DNA of 64,000 nucleotides from Neelides folsomi (lineage: Eukaryota; Arthropoda; Collembola; Neelipleona; Neelidae): assembly GCA_034687125.1 (NCBI GenBank), contig JAQGBZ010000090.1, forward strand, positions 1 to 64,000, written 5' to 3'. The notes under the pieces are model-generated. The model was not told where the DNA came from. It saw only the letters and a program-made list of their open reading frames with translations, and did not search any database. A program made the position numbers and the translations under genes. This document shows positions 34,205 to 47,300 of the stretch, one piece after another; the first letter of the stretch is position 1; every line of letters begins with the position of its first letter.

Positions 34205-37200
34205 TCAGTACAGCCCAGATGGAAGATCAGAGATTCTGCTGCTGGAATCAAGACTCTGGCTCATGAGGACTGGTGGGAGAGAAAACAATTTAATATTTTC
34301 CTTCTCTTTGTGATTGAAGGCTTCATTGTTGTTATTTCCTTGGCTTACGACCGTCTTCTTGGTGTAGCGTGAGAAGATGTTGATTGGCGAACTTCCGTTC
34401 AAGTACGACGAGCTCCCGTTGGATTTGCTGTTTTTAGTAAACCGATTTTGTCTATAGTCAGCACAAAGCTCCCCACCGCTCACGTTGCTCTTAGCTCCTC
34501 GCTCTTTACTCTTTCCCGATTTCGGACTCGGCGTCAAGCTAATCCTCTTCTCCTGTTTGGAAAGATGTGGATCTGGATATCTCCACCTCAATGTAAAATT
34601 CTCATCCTTCTCCAAACTTTCCATAGACTTCCATAAATGTATAGGACGTCCAGCGGGATCTTCTTTGGTCAACTTTTCCTTGTTCTTCCCTTGGGGTCGA
34701 ACTTCAATTGAAGCCAAACTGGCATGGAGGGATTCAGACCTTCTGAGTCCACCCATTGAGCTCATTTGCTTCTTTTCCTCATGATGTGTTGGAGAGAAAC
34801 GGTTGTGAACGTATGAAGCAGCCCCGCTTGTCTTTTCATACATTTCTGGGAACCCGCTCTGTGGCATGGCGTTTCTCGAGGACGCTTCGGGACTTCCAGA
34901 ATAAAGCTTAGGAGACTTGAAGTTTGCAAATTTGCTAGCCATATGATTAGCCTTGTGGAAGTTTGGTAGAGTGTAGTCGGGCTTTGGCTCGAGAGGACTA
35001 TTGTCTCCGCTTCCAAGACCAGCCATTATTTTAGCATTTTTATGGAAATATTTCGGGTGACCACCGATCCCTATTTTCTCCATGTTCTCAAGCTGTTCAA
35101 CTACTTTCCGCACATTTGGTTTGTCATCTTTACAAAGTTCTAAAATGTCGGAGTCGTCATCGTCCGAAGCGGAGGATCCGGGCCATGGACGCGGATTGAC
35201 CCGCGGCTCTTTTACATTCCCATTGGAAGGGCCGTTCCCGTTGAGGCTACGCTTGGGTGGAGACTTGAGGTGGACTGGGACAATGTCTTTTTCCTTCTTC
35301 ACACCATGGTGAACACCGTTCATTTCACTGTTAACGATGTTGTTGAGGTCCTCAAGGATTTGGTGAATTTGTTCTGCTTCCTCTTCTGAGTCAACTGGGG
35401 TTGTCACGAGATCCTCAGATCGAGTTTTCCCCCGAGATCTTGTCGGTCCTTTTTTCTTCCCTGATTCCTCTTTCTGTGAAGGCATGTCCATCCTCTGTTG
35501 ATAAAATACATTTAATTAAATATTTCTTCCCAATCTTTTCTGCTTTTCTGCATATTAATAAGACTCATAAGGTCATTGGGGATTTGATGTGTAATACTTA
35601 TTGTTAGAGCCTTAATGTAACTTCTTCATAAATAAGCATTAATCAAAAGTTTGGGTGTAAAATACAAAGTTTTATTATTGGAAAGGAGTAAAATGCAAAT
35701 GTTAACTTTCACGTTCCAATTTGCATCTCGTTATATTGAAAAGATTGAAAATACAAAGGTAGATGTGAACATCTGTGAAGGAGACATAATGATAAATAAA
35801 AAAAGTAGCAAAAGAAGCAAGCACAAACACAGACGGAGCAATAAAAGCAGTAGACATCTTTTTCTATTGTTTGCAGATGTTTAATGTTGATACTCCCAGC
35901 GAGATTTGAGGGGATGAAATTATTTGATAAGTAGTAAAGACAGGATCGTAACTCATCGTGTCATTTCCCATTAGGAATAGATCCGGTCAGGTAATTTACA
36001 TAGCCAGCGCCACAAAGAAGCCAGATGAATAAGCATGACGTGATGCTCTGTCCAATTAATCATTAATTTTATTAAATTACTTTCAGCTTGTCCTTGAGTG
36101 TTGCGAGTTCTTGCTGGAGAGTTGCGACGGAATTCCGCAATTGGCAATTTTGCCTGGTGAGAGTGTCCACGTCAATTGCGACTCTTTCCCACTCTTCCAG
36201 TTCAGCTTGAACTTCCCTTGCTTCCCGTGCACCCCCGAGCTCAGCAGCCTATCAAAAAGAAAAAAATCCACATTTGAGCATATCGGATTGTAATTTTTGT
36301 AATGGAGCCTGTGGCTTTTTCTACTATGTATAATGCCTACTTTGTCTGTCATACTTCTCGAGTACATTAAACAGGTCGCCTCATTTTAATGATGGTTTAT
36401 AATGGGTATTATAATTTTCCATAAAGTGATCTTATATTAGGTATAATGTAGCAGTGTGTTTTTTAATTGCCACGATGAAAGATTCTCAATGTCAACAATG
36501 AATGAGAAAAATGTGAATATAGGTTTTTTCATTAACATCTCCATTTTTTACATTTTAAGCATGTACTCATACTACCTGTATGTGAATAATGTAGGTATAA
36601 TATATTAGTATATTCCCGACATGATAATTATAATTACTTCTCATGATAAGAGGTCTAATTATCAAGTCAGATTTTAAAGATGAAAAGAATTCTCTCGAGA
36701 ACTCTTCGTGTTTCTCCAATTGTAATTTGACCAAAAGGCTCGTCGATTCGTGACTCTTTTCCATGGTGGTCCCTCCAACCCTCGTAGGTATTCGGGAAAA
36801 TGAACCCATAATGCGGCCCATCAAGTAGGATAAGTAATTTTATTCCTTAATTACGATCCCATTCAAGTCTCGAGCCCACTCTTGAAGCATGTTTAATAAA
36901 TCGCCGGGAAGTAGGTCTGAGGATGATTAAGGAACTGGAAGTGATTCGACTCTTGAATGGAATTAATAACCAGATGATTAAAGTGGTGAGTCAAAGGGAG
37001 ATTTAAATGAAATTCCTCCACATTTTCAATTCTTACTTTCTTGAGAGATGCCATATTGAACCCAGCTTCTTCCAACTCACACTGAATGTGAACTTTATGT
37101 TTGGGGCTTGGGGCCGAGGCGACCCAGGACGTGAGGAATCGAATCCCTTTAGCTTGGAAGGTTCCTGGGGCCGCACTGGAAATTGCTCCTATGATTAACT

Positions 37201-40200
37201 TGCATCTGATCGGCTCGCCCAGGCGGAGTCTCAAAGTCGAGATGGCTTCAGACACTTTGTAATGACCGTCAGGACCTCCTTCTGAACACACCACCGTCAG
37301 AATCTTAAATGCAAAAACATTGGATTAAACATAAGAAAATTAATTGTCAATTGTTTAAGTTTACAATGCTCAGGTGTACTCAAGTACATGTAAACCTTTA
37401 TTTTATAATTCATGAATTATTGTCGGAATACATATTTTACATATAATGTAAGTACATTACATGAAAGCATACACGTGTATGTAGCGTACATATACACGCA
37501 TTGTAGAAGCATGATATTTTGTAATTGTGTGTGAATGCGTTCTTTACCTCTAGAGCTATAATTCGTGTCCCGGTAACTGTACTGATCATGGCTGAAGCCA
37601 GAGGGTATAATCCACCAGGGTAAGACGCTAATTTGGATACAGCTTCGATGTTCCTATTAAGAGTCAAAAATAAATTGGCATTATTCCTTCCGCTCCACGA
37701 GTCTTCTTCTTCGTATCAACAATTTGTCTCAATGTCTCCTCCCGACCCGTCCCAGTAAGGAAGCCCAGCGATATGTTTACAATTTAATACAATGAATCAA
37801 AGAAGGAGCTTTTCATCATCTAACGCCTACTGACGTTTCCATTCTCTTTCACCAAGTTGACGACGAATTGCTCACATCGACTATGGGATGGTCTGTCGCT
37901 TAACATGGATCCCTTCGAGAGATTCCTCAAGACGCTCAATAACTGAACTTGAGAATTCTCTAAAGCTTCAAATCTAATGTTTTGCTCAAAGAGATGTAGA
38001 ATGAGAGTTTTTCTTTGAGGAATGGAAGACGAAGAACGGTTTCAATTTTTTGTGCCCGTCGCTTTTTCTTATCTTCCATTTACAAAAATTATAACGTGCA
38101 CTATAAATTTCCTTAGTCTAATGGGTGAATTATGGGCAATCATAATCCTGTTAAGACTTCTTATTAAACCTTCTCTAATTTAATTCTCCTTTATAGTTGA
38201 TTGTTCATAGTTCGTCCTTTATAATTATATTATACGGATTCTTATAGGTATATGCATACATATTTTATGCATATTAGTTCATTTTTTATATACGATTTTC
38301 TTGGTTTGTAAAAAAGTAATAGTGTGGCATATCAGATGCGTAAATGAAAAATTGGATTTTCTTTTCTGAATCCTCACCAGTCACCAATATTTACCATAAA
38401 ACACTACATAGTTTAAGTTTTTGCATATGCTTAAAGATATGATTGCGTTAAAAAAATTTACGCGTTTTTCCTTCTCTCTTATAAATACAAGTCACTGATA
38501 TCTCCTTATACACAATATCATCCCAACATTCAAACCACAACGAGAATTGAACCCATAATTTGTAAATTTTGTGAAATCGCATTGGGAGATGACATGGTAG
38601 AATTGTACAAATTACAATTTAAATCGAACAGATTCGAGAGTCGATAAAACGAAAGTTGTTTCCTCTTTTTACATCATTTATAAAAGCCCTTCCTCTTCAA
38701 CCCTTATCAATTCCTACTTAATGTCAATTTAAAAGTAAAAGCTTGAATCAAATCCTATGAAAATTAAGTACGTTAACAAATTACCTTAAACATAATTTGA
38801 CACATTGAAGACATTTTTGTTCATCTGAAATGAGTTTTCTCTGTTCGCGTATTCCCGTGACGTCGTCAAGAGCCGCCTGGATGACTTTAAGTGTCTCGAG
38901 CAGCGAAGCAACTCCTTCCGAATGTCCCGAAACGAACTCTTGCACAAATGTCGGATAAGCATTTCTCAAATCTGCTTCCAATTTGAAGAGGAGTTCGCTC
39001 CCGTTTAAAAACCGCTTCATTGTCATCTCTGGTTGGTCGTCTTTCCCGGCCCGTGTGTGGTCGAGGAGGACAGAGGCTGGGAGATGAGCTCCATGGAGGG
39101 AAAAATGTTGTCGAAGGGCTGCTGTGTAATCCTCAGCGTTGTACAAAGGTGGACGGAGTGTTCGACCTCCGCTCTTTTCTTTGCTCTTGGCCTACAAACA
39201 TAGAAGAGGATCAAAAATAAACATTTGGCTCGTCTCGTACCTCATCCCTCAATTGAGGTTTGCACGTAATCTGAAGATCATATTTCACACTGGTGAATGA
39301 ATAAGCTATTTCTAAAAACCGCTCTCTCGTCCTTTTAAATGCCAAACAGTTTTAATCCTCTTTCATCCGCGACTTCTTTTTCCACCCTGCGGAGAGATAA
39401 GCATGGATGTACTATGTATAAGAATTGAATCAATTTATATATAGAAATGCATGCTCATTTGTCAAGTTCCGCTCCTCAACATATGACGGGTCGCTGTCTT
39501 ATAAAAAACACTCGTGTCTTGAACGATTTGTGCGAATTTATTGGTTGGGCTGTTTTGTGGTCTAATACCCACAATGATTATCAAATAATCATATTTGAAG
39601 TTCAGTGGAATATCATTTAACTTATTTCTATTTTCGATTTATTTCGATTTATAAGGAATACTAATAATGAATAAGTACCTATTTATTGAAAATGAAATGA
39701 CAAAAATTGAATTCTATTGCCTATTTGGCTTTTAATTGATTTAAAGTATACCACTGGGTTTTTTGATTTAAAAGAGTGAGAAGGCAAAGTGTTCAAAAAA
39801 ACAGATATTTGTATGATAATAAATTTTCTGGCAATTGAGCTAATCCTATTTTTGCCCTTCTGCATTCAAAAGGAATGATGGTTTGAATGACTGCAGAGCA
39901 AATTTAGATATGAAACACTTTAGGATTTAAGGGAGGAAAGTAGGGTGAATCTCTCTTTGTCAGATTGGGCCTTCTTTTTATTAATCCCTTTGAATTCCAT
40001 TTCTTCTACTATGACTCTTGAAATTCAATCTTGTCCTTTCGTTTGGCATTAATCTATAAAATCTCAAACTCTCGTATATTAATAAAATGGTGTGCATCTA
40101 ATATTTGAATAGAAAAGAAAAGTATAGAACATAAAATAGATAGCCTTATATTATTAAATCTAAAAATGTATTAGGAAAAATCATCCCAATTCCAAATTAT

Positions 40201-41350
40201 AGATCTAGCTTTCCTTTGAAAAGCTAAATGCGTAGGTTAGTAAATGTGATGTTGCCCACGTTCAAAATATAGTTGGACTCAAATATTCCTATAGAACACT
40301 ATTGCATTACAGCTACAGATATTTTATATTTATAACATCCCCCATATTGCAATATTAAATACATCTCGAAAATTCATCTCATGGGGTTCATGGTGAGCTC
40401 CGCTTATGTGCTTATTATTTAGTTATGCTTAGAGCTAGATGATGCCTATCAAATGAATAATGGATCATTATTCCTTACCTTGTCCGGATACTCAAATCGT
40501 GATTCCATTCCATTCTTCCGAACAGAACAATATTCTCGCGTATGTTCATGCATGAAAACTTTTCATTTATGAATCCAATCTCTGTTTGGCTAACGAAATC
40601 ATTCGATGAATCTCACCTTATCTAAACCTCGACTTAATTATTCTATCTGTTTTATCTTTCTCTGCCCTTTTAATTTCTTTTTATTTAAGTCGAACTTGCT
40701 TATACAATGAGTCATAATCCTGAAATACATTTAAAAATTAAACTATCTCAAGCTACTCAAAGGCATGGTTAAAAATATGTAGATACCAACAAACTGAATA
40801 GTAAAAGAATATTTTTGTATCTTGGAAAAAATTTTCTTTCTAAAGGAAATGTCATTTTCTAACAACAAGGATTCTAATTTTTTAAATTCATAAAAATTGA
40901 CTTATTCTCCTATTTAAAAAATTCAAGTTTGTTTAAATTCGGATGTTAAAGGGTAAAAACCTATCATCACGTACATGCAATACAAGCGACTACTGAGATA
41001 AGAATGGGTGAACGTGGGAGAGAAAGAAATAGATGGAGGGAATTGAGAAGTTGCGGTGAACTCTGCAACCTCACCTATAGACTTAGGACCAAGTGAGTAT
41101 GAGAGTTAATTGAAGTTCCCAGCTCAAAGTAATAAAAATTCCCAATTACCTAACCCCAAGAATAATTGAGGGTGAAAAACCGTGCGGACATGAGAGAGGC
41201 TTTCTCTATGCCTCAATGCCTATTCGTAATTCCTTAATACGATCACCACCTGAATACGAGAACAATTGAAAGAGGAGTGAAGGGCCAAACCTCAAAAGGT
41301 GATGTGGCAGAGTTCTCATGCCAAAAGTCATCTTCCCACTCTGGCGGCAT
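34205..41350 (-). CDS. mwh: Multiple-wing-hairs-like GBD/FH3 protein
   Basis: Six exons join in phase: 41350-41291, 39191-38785, 37653-37548, 37303-37037, 36248-36081 and 35494-34205, giving 765 residues. Exon 1 encodes 20 residues starting MPPEWEDDFW; an in-frame stop lies nine bases upstream of its ATG. Residues about 30-280 form a formin-type GTPase-binding/FH3 armadillo region (TAALRQHFSLHGAHLPASVL, NAYPTFVQEF, ASYPGGLYPLASAMISTVTG, APGTFQAKGIRFLTSWVASA). A Leu-heptad coiled coil follows (about 281-336), then a long Ser/Asn-rich tail. FH1 and FH2 are absent and the last exon ends in a clear stop. In Drosophila, Mwh has this layout and restricts actin prehair formation downstream of planar cell polarity. 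Naming rests on domain layout and remembered resemblance. Exon 1 is the least certain, although its phase matches and it reads well. Confidence 0.8.
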
Positions 41351-44300
41351 CGCTCGATCTCAACAAGATGACCCCAATCTTCTTCAAATAGACACACACA
41401 CCCCTTCTTCCGTTTCTTCAACAAAGAAATCTTCGGTAATCAATGGCTTAAACGAGCAAGATGTTCTTAATTCTCAATACGGCTTTCAGTTTCAAACGGC
41501 CTCCCACTCCCACTCACTTTTATACACTGAATGAGGAACGGCGGAGCAATGAGGAATTTGCATGTATTGTGGCGAAACGGGAATTAATTACGCGTCGAAC
41601 TTGGTTATTGCACACGAATCACTCTCATTGTCTTATTGGCAGGTTTACCAGTAGCACCAGTGGCTTGACTTCTTCATGAATCCTCCACAGCTGTACTATT
41701 ATCCTGTTACTCCGTCGACCTAAAAGAGAGAAAAAGGCAGTTTTGAATGAAAGCGTTATGTAATTGCCGATCAAGACTCAGACAATGAGGGATACGGAGA
41801 AGCATGAATGATCGCTCCTTTATCTCCATTCCGCTCGAGATGGAGAGATGAAACTTTTCTAAGCTTCCTCAACCCTTTACTTCCAATTTCACCGTCGGCC
41901 CTTTTGAATATACAAATTCTCCTCTTTATACACGAGCAGGAGAATCGAAAACACTTTCAGTCGAAGATCAGACAATTCCTGACCGCTCCTTCACGGAATT
42001 CAAGTTTTTTGAAGATTCACTCCGGTGCCTTCAATGTCTCATGCAACCAGAGGGATAATATACGAAGCGCAATGATTGAAGAGTTTGCAGAGTTACAGCC
42101 CTTGTCCCGTTAGTTCCTGCCCTCATGTGAATCTTCCTCCGCGTCGAGGAACTTCAATATCCTCAGGATTAATTCTCTGCAAATTTCCTCCTACCATTGT
42201 TCACTTGAAATCAAGAGGAGTTGCATGAGCATTTGAGAGCTCTGAGCAAAAAGGAAATGAGTTAAAGTCACTAATGAGCAAAGGATGTACCGGAGGTTCA
42301 ACAGCTCTTCGATTCTTAAGATTCTCTGATTATCAACTTACAACAAAATACTTTTATTCTTCATCTACTCTACAGCTAATACATGAAGAATGAAATTCGA
42401 GGGATTTAGCATTTCCAAAAAACCCAAAATACTTTATATAAATAGTTAATATGTATCCTACGTGTAAAAATATTTTATATGATTTTATTTGGATAGTTAA
42501 AACGAGGCCTACATAATGCCTTGAGACATTACTGTGCAAAAATATTAGTCTTTTCTTTCAATTCAAGCCTATTTGCATTTCATATTTCTTTTATGGGAGC
42601 GTAAATGGAATCGCGATAGGTGCGGAGGAGTCTCTCAATCTGTAAAGTTGAAATGTGGAGTAAGTAAAGACATGTGGCCTAAAAAGAGAAAAATATGCAG
42701 AGGGATAATTATGATAAAGATGAACCAAATTTTAAAACCCAAATCGTCGGACCACATGTTTTAAGTACAAAGAAGTATGGAAATTTTGTAAACATTATGC
42801 GTAAGACACATTTGAATCTCCACAATTTGCTCTTTAAAATTACAGCATTGAGTTTATCTGTCTCTGCCCTGACTCCACTAATCACGTTTGCTAAAGTAAT
42901 TTTCAAGATAGGATGATCAAATAAGAGGATTCAAGTATGCAAATTTGATGGCCCATTAGTGTAAAACAATTTATAAAAAAGGTTATTTATCTTTCAGCCA
43001 TCCGCTATGTAATTCTGGGTTTAGGATTCACTTTTTTCATGTTTGTTAGCGGCATAGCAGGGATTCATCATTAAGAATTTCCTATACTTTTGAAGATCTA
43101 GAGCTAAATAATTAAAGTTAACAAATTCACCAAATTATGTACCATACATACTTACAAATATGTGAGTTCAGTCAAATACGGCAAATTATTTATTTTCTTA
43201 CAGTTATCATCGGATGTAGAAGAAAATGTAAATTTTTTGCGTTCTTTTACATGTTTTCTATAATATCATGTTAGAAAAACGCTGGCTTAATTTATTTAAG
43301 GGTTGATCATTAAAATTTTGAAGTATTATTTGGAGAAGTTGTTCCAACTAACGGAATTTGCTTTTTAAAAAATTCTTTCTGCTCATTTAAATTGAATGAA
43401 AGAAAATTTAGTGTGTGAACAAATGATACGAGATTTCGCATCCGAGTATAATATTAAGCACGTTACATAAAATAATAGGGCAAAAAATGCAAAAATTAAA
43501 ATAACTTTACAATTTGCAATCTGATATTCTTGTGTAAAAACATTATATTTTTAGTTAAAGCGTGCGTAGGGACGCACCTGAAATGTTTGTTTATTTTTTT
43601 ATCGCTCGACTTATGCCTGTGCTTTTAAACCCATCCTGTACGCACATTTTCCTGATTTGCATATATATTTATATTTATGGAAAAGTATTCGCTTGCGGAA
43701 GTTCATAATGTGAAACTTTAAATTCAAAACATTTCAATTACCATATGCTGAAAACATTAAGCCTTTTGCCGCTATTTGCGTGTGAAAACTCATTGTTCTC
43801 CTTTCGTTAGTTTTTCCCCGAGTTTAATTGTGTTCGGATTCGTATTCGTACAATATTATGAAGATTGAGAGCGAATTAATTACCATTTTGATTGCCGAAT
43901 TAAAGGACATGACTTTGTTCATGTTACATATGGTACTTTAAACGTAAAGTTTGTTTTATATATTTATATTTTTTTCAAAGTTAATTATTGAATAGTTTTT
44001 TGTACTTTCCATATTTAGACATTTATTTCATGGTATTTCGCTTTCAAAATAGAATATCTGTCAAATTGACATGTAAAGTCACCTGCGTTTAGTCAATTCA
44101 TTGAATTTCATACCTTTACACCATATGTTTACATCTGTAAGGGGGAGATTAAAGGATTAATGTTTAATGTGCTTGTGCCAAATATATTGTCTATTATTGT
44201 GCCATTTTTTGCTCATCTTCGTAGCCTCAGATTGAAGATACGAACCAAGCGTGCATGAAATTGTGAACTGAATGATCTTCTCAAATTACAAACCATTTAC

Positions 44301-47300
44301 TCTTGAGCTTAAAAGCCCTTTTGGCTTTGGCTCATTTCTCTTCCTCATACATTCTCATCCTCTTGTACATGTTCTTTACATACAGTATTATATGTAGTTG
44401 ATAATCCTACACCTTATACCAAAGAATATCAAAGAAATTGTCAACTTATAGGAAATAAATAAAATTGGTCGTCTATCTTATAGCTGCATAAAATACTTTT
44501 GTAACACAGATGCATTTGTTTCTAACTATCTTTAAAGATTGGCAAGTGGAGCAAGCAAGGGTGTATATAATGTGTGAATTTATAATCTTCTGTTATTAAT
44601 TAACTCGAATTCTTCACATTTTCCACATTTTTAAGAGATGGGTGAGAATAATGAGACAGTTAAACTTCTGAACGAGAAATATAACAATGCCAAAGACTAA
44701 AGCATTCCATTAGAATCTTAAAAATCATTTTTTGAAATTGAGAATGAGATTAATGTTACAATGTGATTCTCTCATACTGGCAGAAAATTCAGCATTAACA
44801 GTTAATGATTATTATTCATTACATACAACTCTAATACAGTAGCTCGTAGTGAAAAAATAATTACAGAGAATGAAATGTCTTCCAATTGAATCGACAAAAT
44901 TACTCATTTGAGCAAGAAAATTTCGCAATATGGAATAATAAAATTTGGTTGTACAAGTGTTGATTGGTGAAATGTGAGTTGAAGTGTCAAGTGAATCTTG
45001 AACACAAAATTCATTTTGTAAGCTAAACGCATTTGGTCAAGCCAACTTCTATACTTCTACAATATGCGTACTTATGAACCATATGAAATTTCATACTAAC
45101 TTCCAACTTCATTCTTATAAAGGTAGAGATAACATAAGCAAACACCTTCTCCAATATTCATATTGTGTTATGCACAAGACAACTGTTATGATGTGTGTAA
45201 TCTCTCATCTGACCACCTGTCAAGGAGCGAGTTGCCTTCTAAGTTAGGACTCATACAATCTAACTGATTCTCAATTGCAAGTCAAAATCATAAAGATGAG
45301 GCTCGAGGCCTCTTTCATACTTTACGTTCCCGACTCATCTCGAGGGGTTCTGAATAGTATTGAAGAGATACAAAGAGGGTTCTCGAGTTGTTGGCAGTGC
45401 CAAATAAATTTTACTCCAATCTTGTTTCATGCAAAGAATGCCTGGTGTGTGTAGGGAACAGAAGTGTATGAAATAGTATAAGACCCTCGAAAGGTCTCGA
45501 GCACCATGGAGCTTACCTTTAGTCAATGACCGAGAAGGCAACCAACCGTGATTCCGACTTAAGCCGAAGAAATGTATGCGTGAAGGAGCGGAGTTGTGCA
45601 AGCTCTCTAAGGAGCTTCGTCCTCATTCACTTCCTAAGATAACATCTCACATTTGCTCTCAATTGCGTCAAGATTGGTACTTCTTTAATTCCCTCTCGGT
45701 TAGGTCTACAATGTACTTTAGTTATGTAAAAACTCCTTTTCCTTCCTCACCTGAGAACGATTGGAGATAATAAATTCGAGTGAAATTCCCATTCCAGTAA
45801 TGAATCCGATTGGCTCCTTCAAATTACATTTTTATATCATTTAAAGATAATGCTGAGACAGAGGACGTGTAATTTACCACCACCATTGGCCGAAGGATAA
45901 AGGCTGAATAAAATGAAATCTTCAACTAATTTACTCCTATTATGTTTCGAACAGTATTAAACCTTTCATTGCCTGTTCAATTCCTATTATGGTCAATCAT
46001 GTCATTTTCCTCTACCTTAAGGTGATTCCAAGGGAGAGATTCTTATATAGAAAAAAGGAAAAGTGATGAAAGAATCTTTGATATTATTGAACCGTCGTGG
46101 TTCAATTAATATAACAAAACGAAGAATAACTTAATGAAAGTTTAATTAGAGGAGGCCAAATAAAAATAACTAATTACAATTACGTAGAATTCAACTTAAT
46201 GAAGGATATTAAAACTCTCATTTTTCCCTCATCTTTCTTTACAATAGATTTTCATTTTTTTCATATAAATCCTATCCTAATAACTCTCTACTTACCTCGG
46301 TCCTATCTCAAACACTTGCTCATTTAGTAAATGAGAGTAATTATTAATTATGTTCTGCTGGTACATCCAAATACTAGGTCAATGATAAAAGGGAATAGTA
46401 AATAAACACAGCATATTTGTGCTTATCAATACTTACTATGTTTCTATCCTTTATCTCTATCTTGTAAACCCAGTTAAATATATTTTGGAAGATGCGATTA
46501 GTTTATTTGTGTATAAAAATAACTCAGGAATGTATACAGACAGGTAGAGTGTTATATCTACGCACCCTTGTTTAGATTTGGAATTCTATTTACAATTTTT
46601 ACAATGCACAATGCTCCCATTTTTAAGTAGGAAATAAACACCGAGTTCACAGTTCAGTATATTGGGGCAACAGGTAGTTGTAAATTAGACACGCTACATT
46701 GACACACTCACTTGATCCTAGGCCCATTTTATTTTCCATATAAGACTCGTACTTATTCTATTAGTGAATGTGTACAAGAGTGGAAGTAGCGTAAATATTA
46801 TGATACATACCGTATCTTTTGGGTAAGGATATCTTTTGGGTATATACGGTACTATATCAAATTAATTCTTGCAATTGTAATTTGTAATATTATGTCAAAG
46901 CTAATTTCCGCAATTTGAGCATACACATTAACTGCAAACTTTAATCATACGGGATAGATTTCAACAAATGATAAAAGTAAAATTCTTCATTAATGGAGCA
47001 CAAAGTTTGATATCTACAGGTAGTATTGTTACTCGTTGATTAAGTTTACATTTACATATACCGTCTATGATTAACTTCATCTATGTTTCGAGTATTAAGT
47101 ATAGGAAAATACTTTAATTCCAAATTGAAATTGAAATTGATCGGAATCGGAAATACGGAAATTAAAATTGTTATTCTGCTTGCGTATCTAGATTTCACTT
47201 TCAAAATGTCAACCCTGGCACAGTAATGCAATGCTTGCAATTAATACTTTTATGTACATTATGCATTGACAAGTATCTCACTGTTGATGATAAATTAAAT

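Noticed and set aside
34448-34784. Plus-strand open frames of 62-99 codons
   Set aside because: Antisense shadows of the large last exon of the mwh-like gene.
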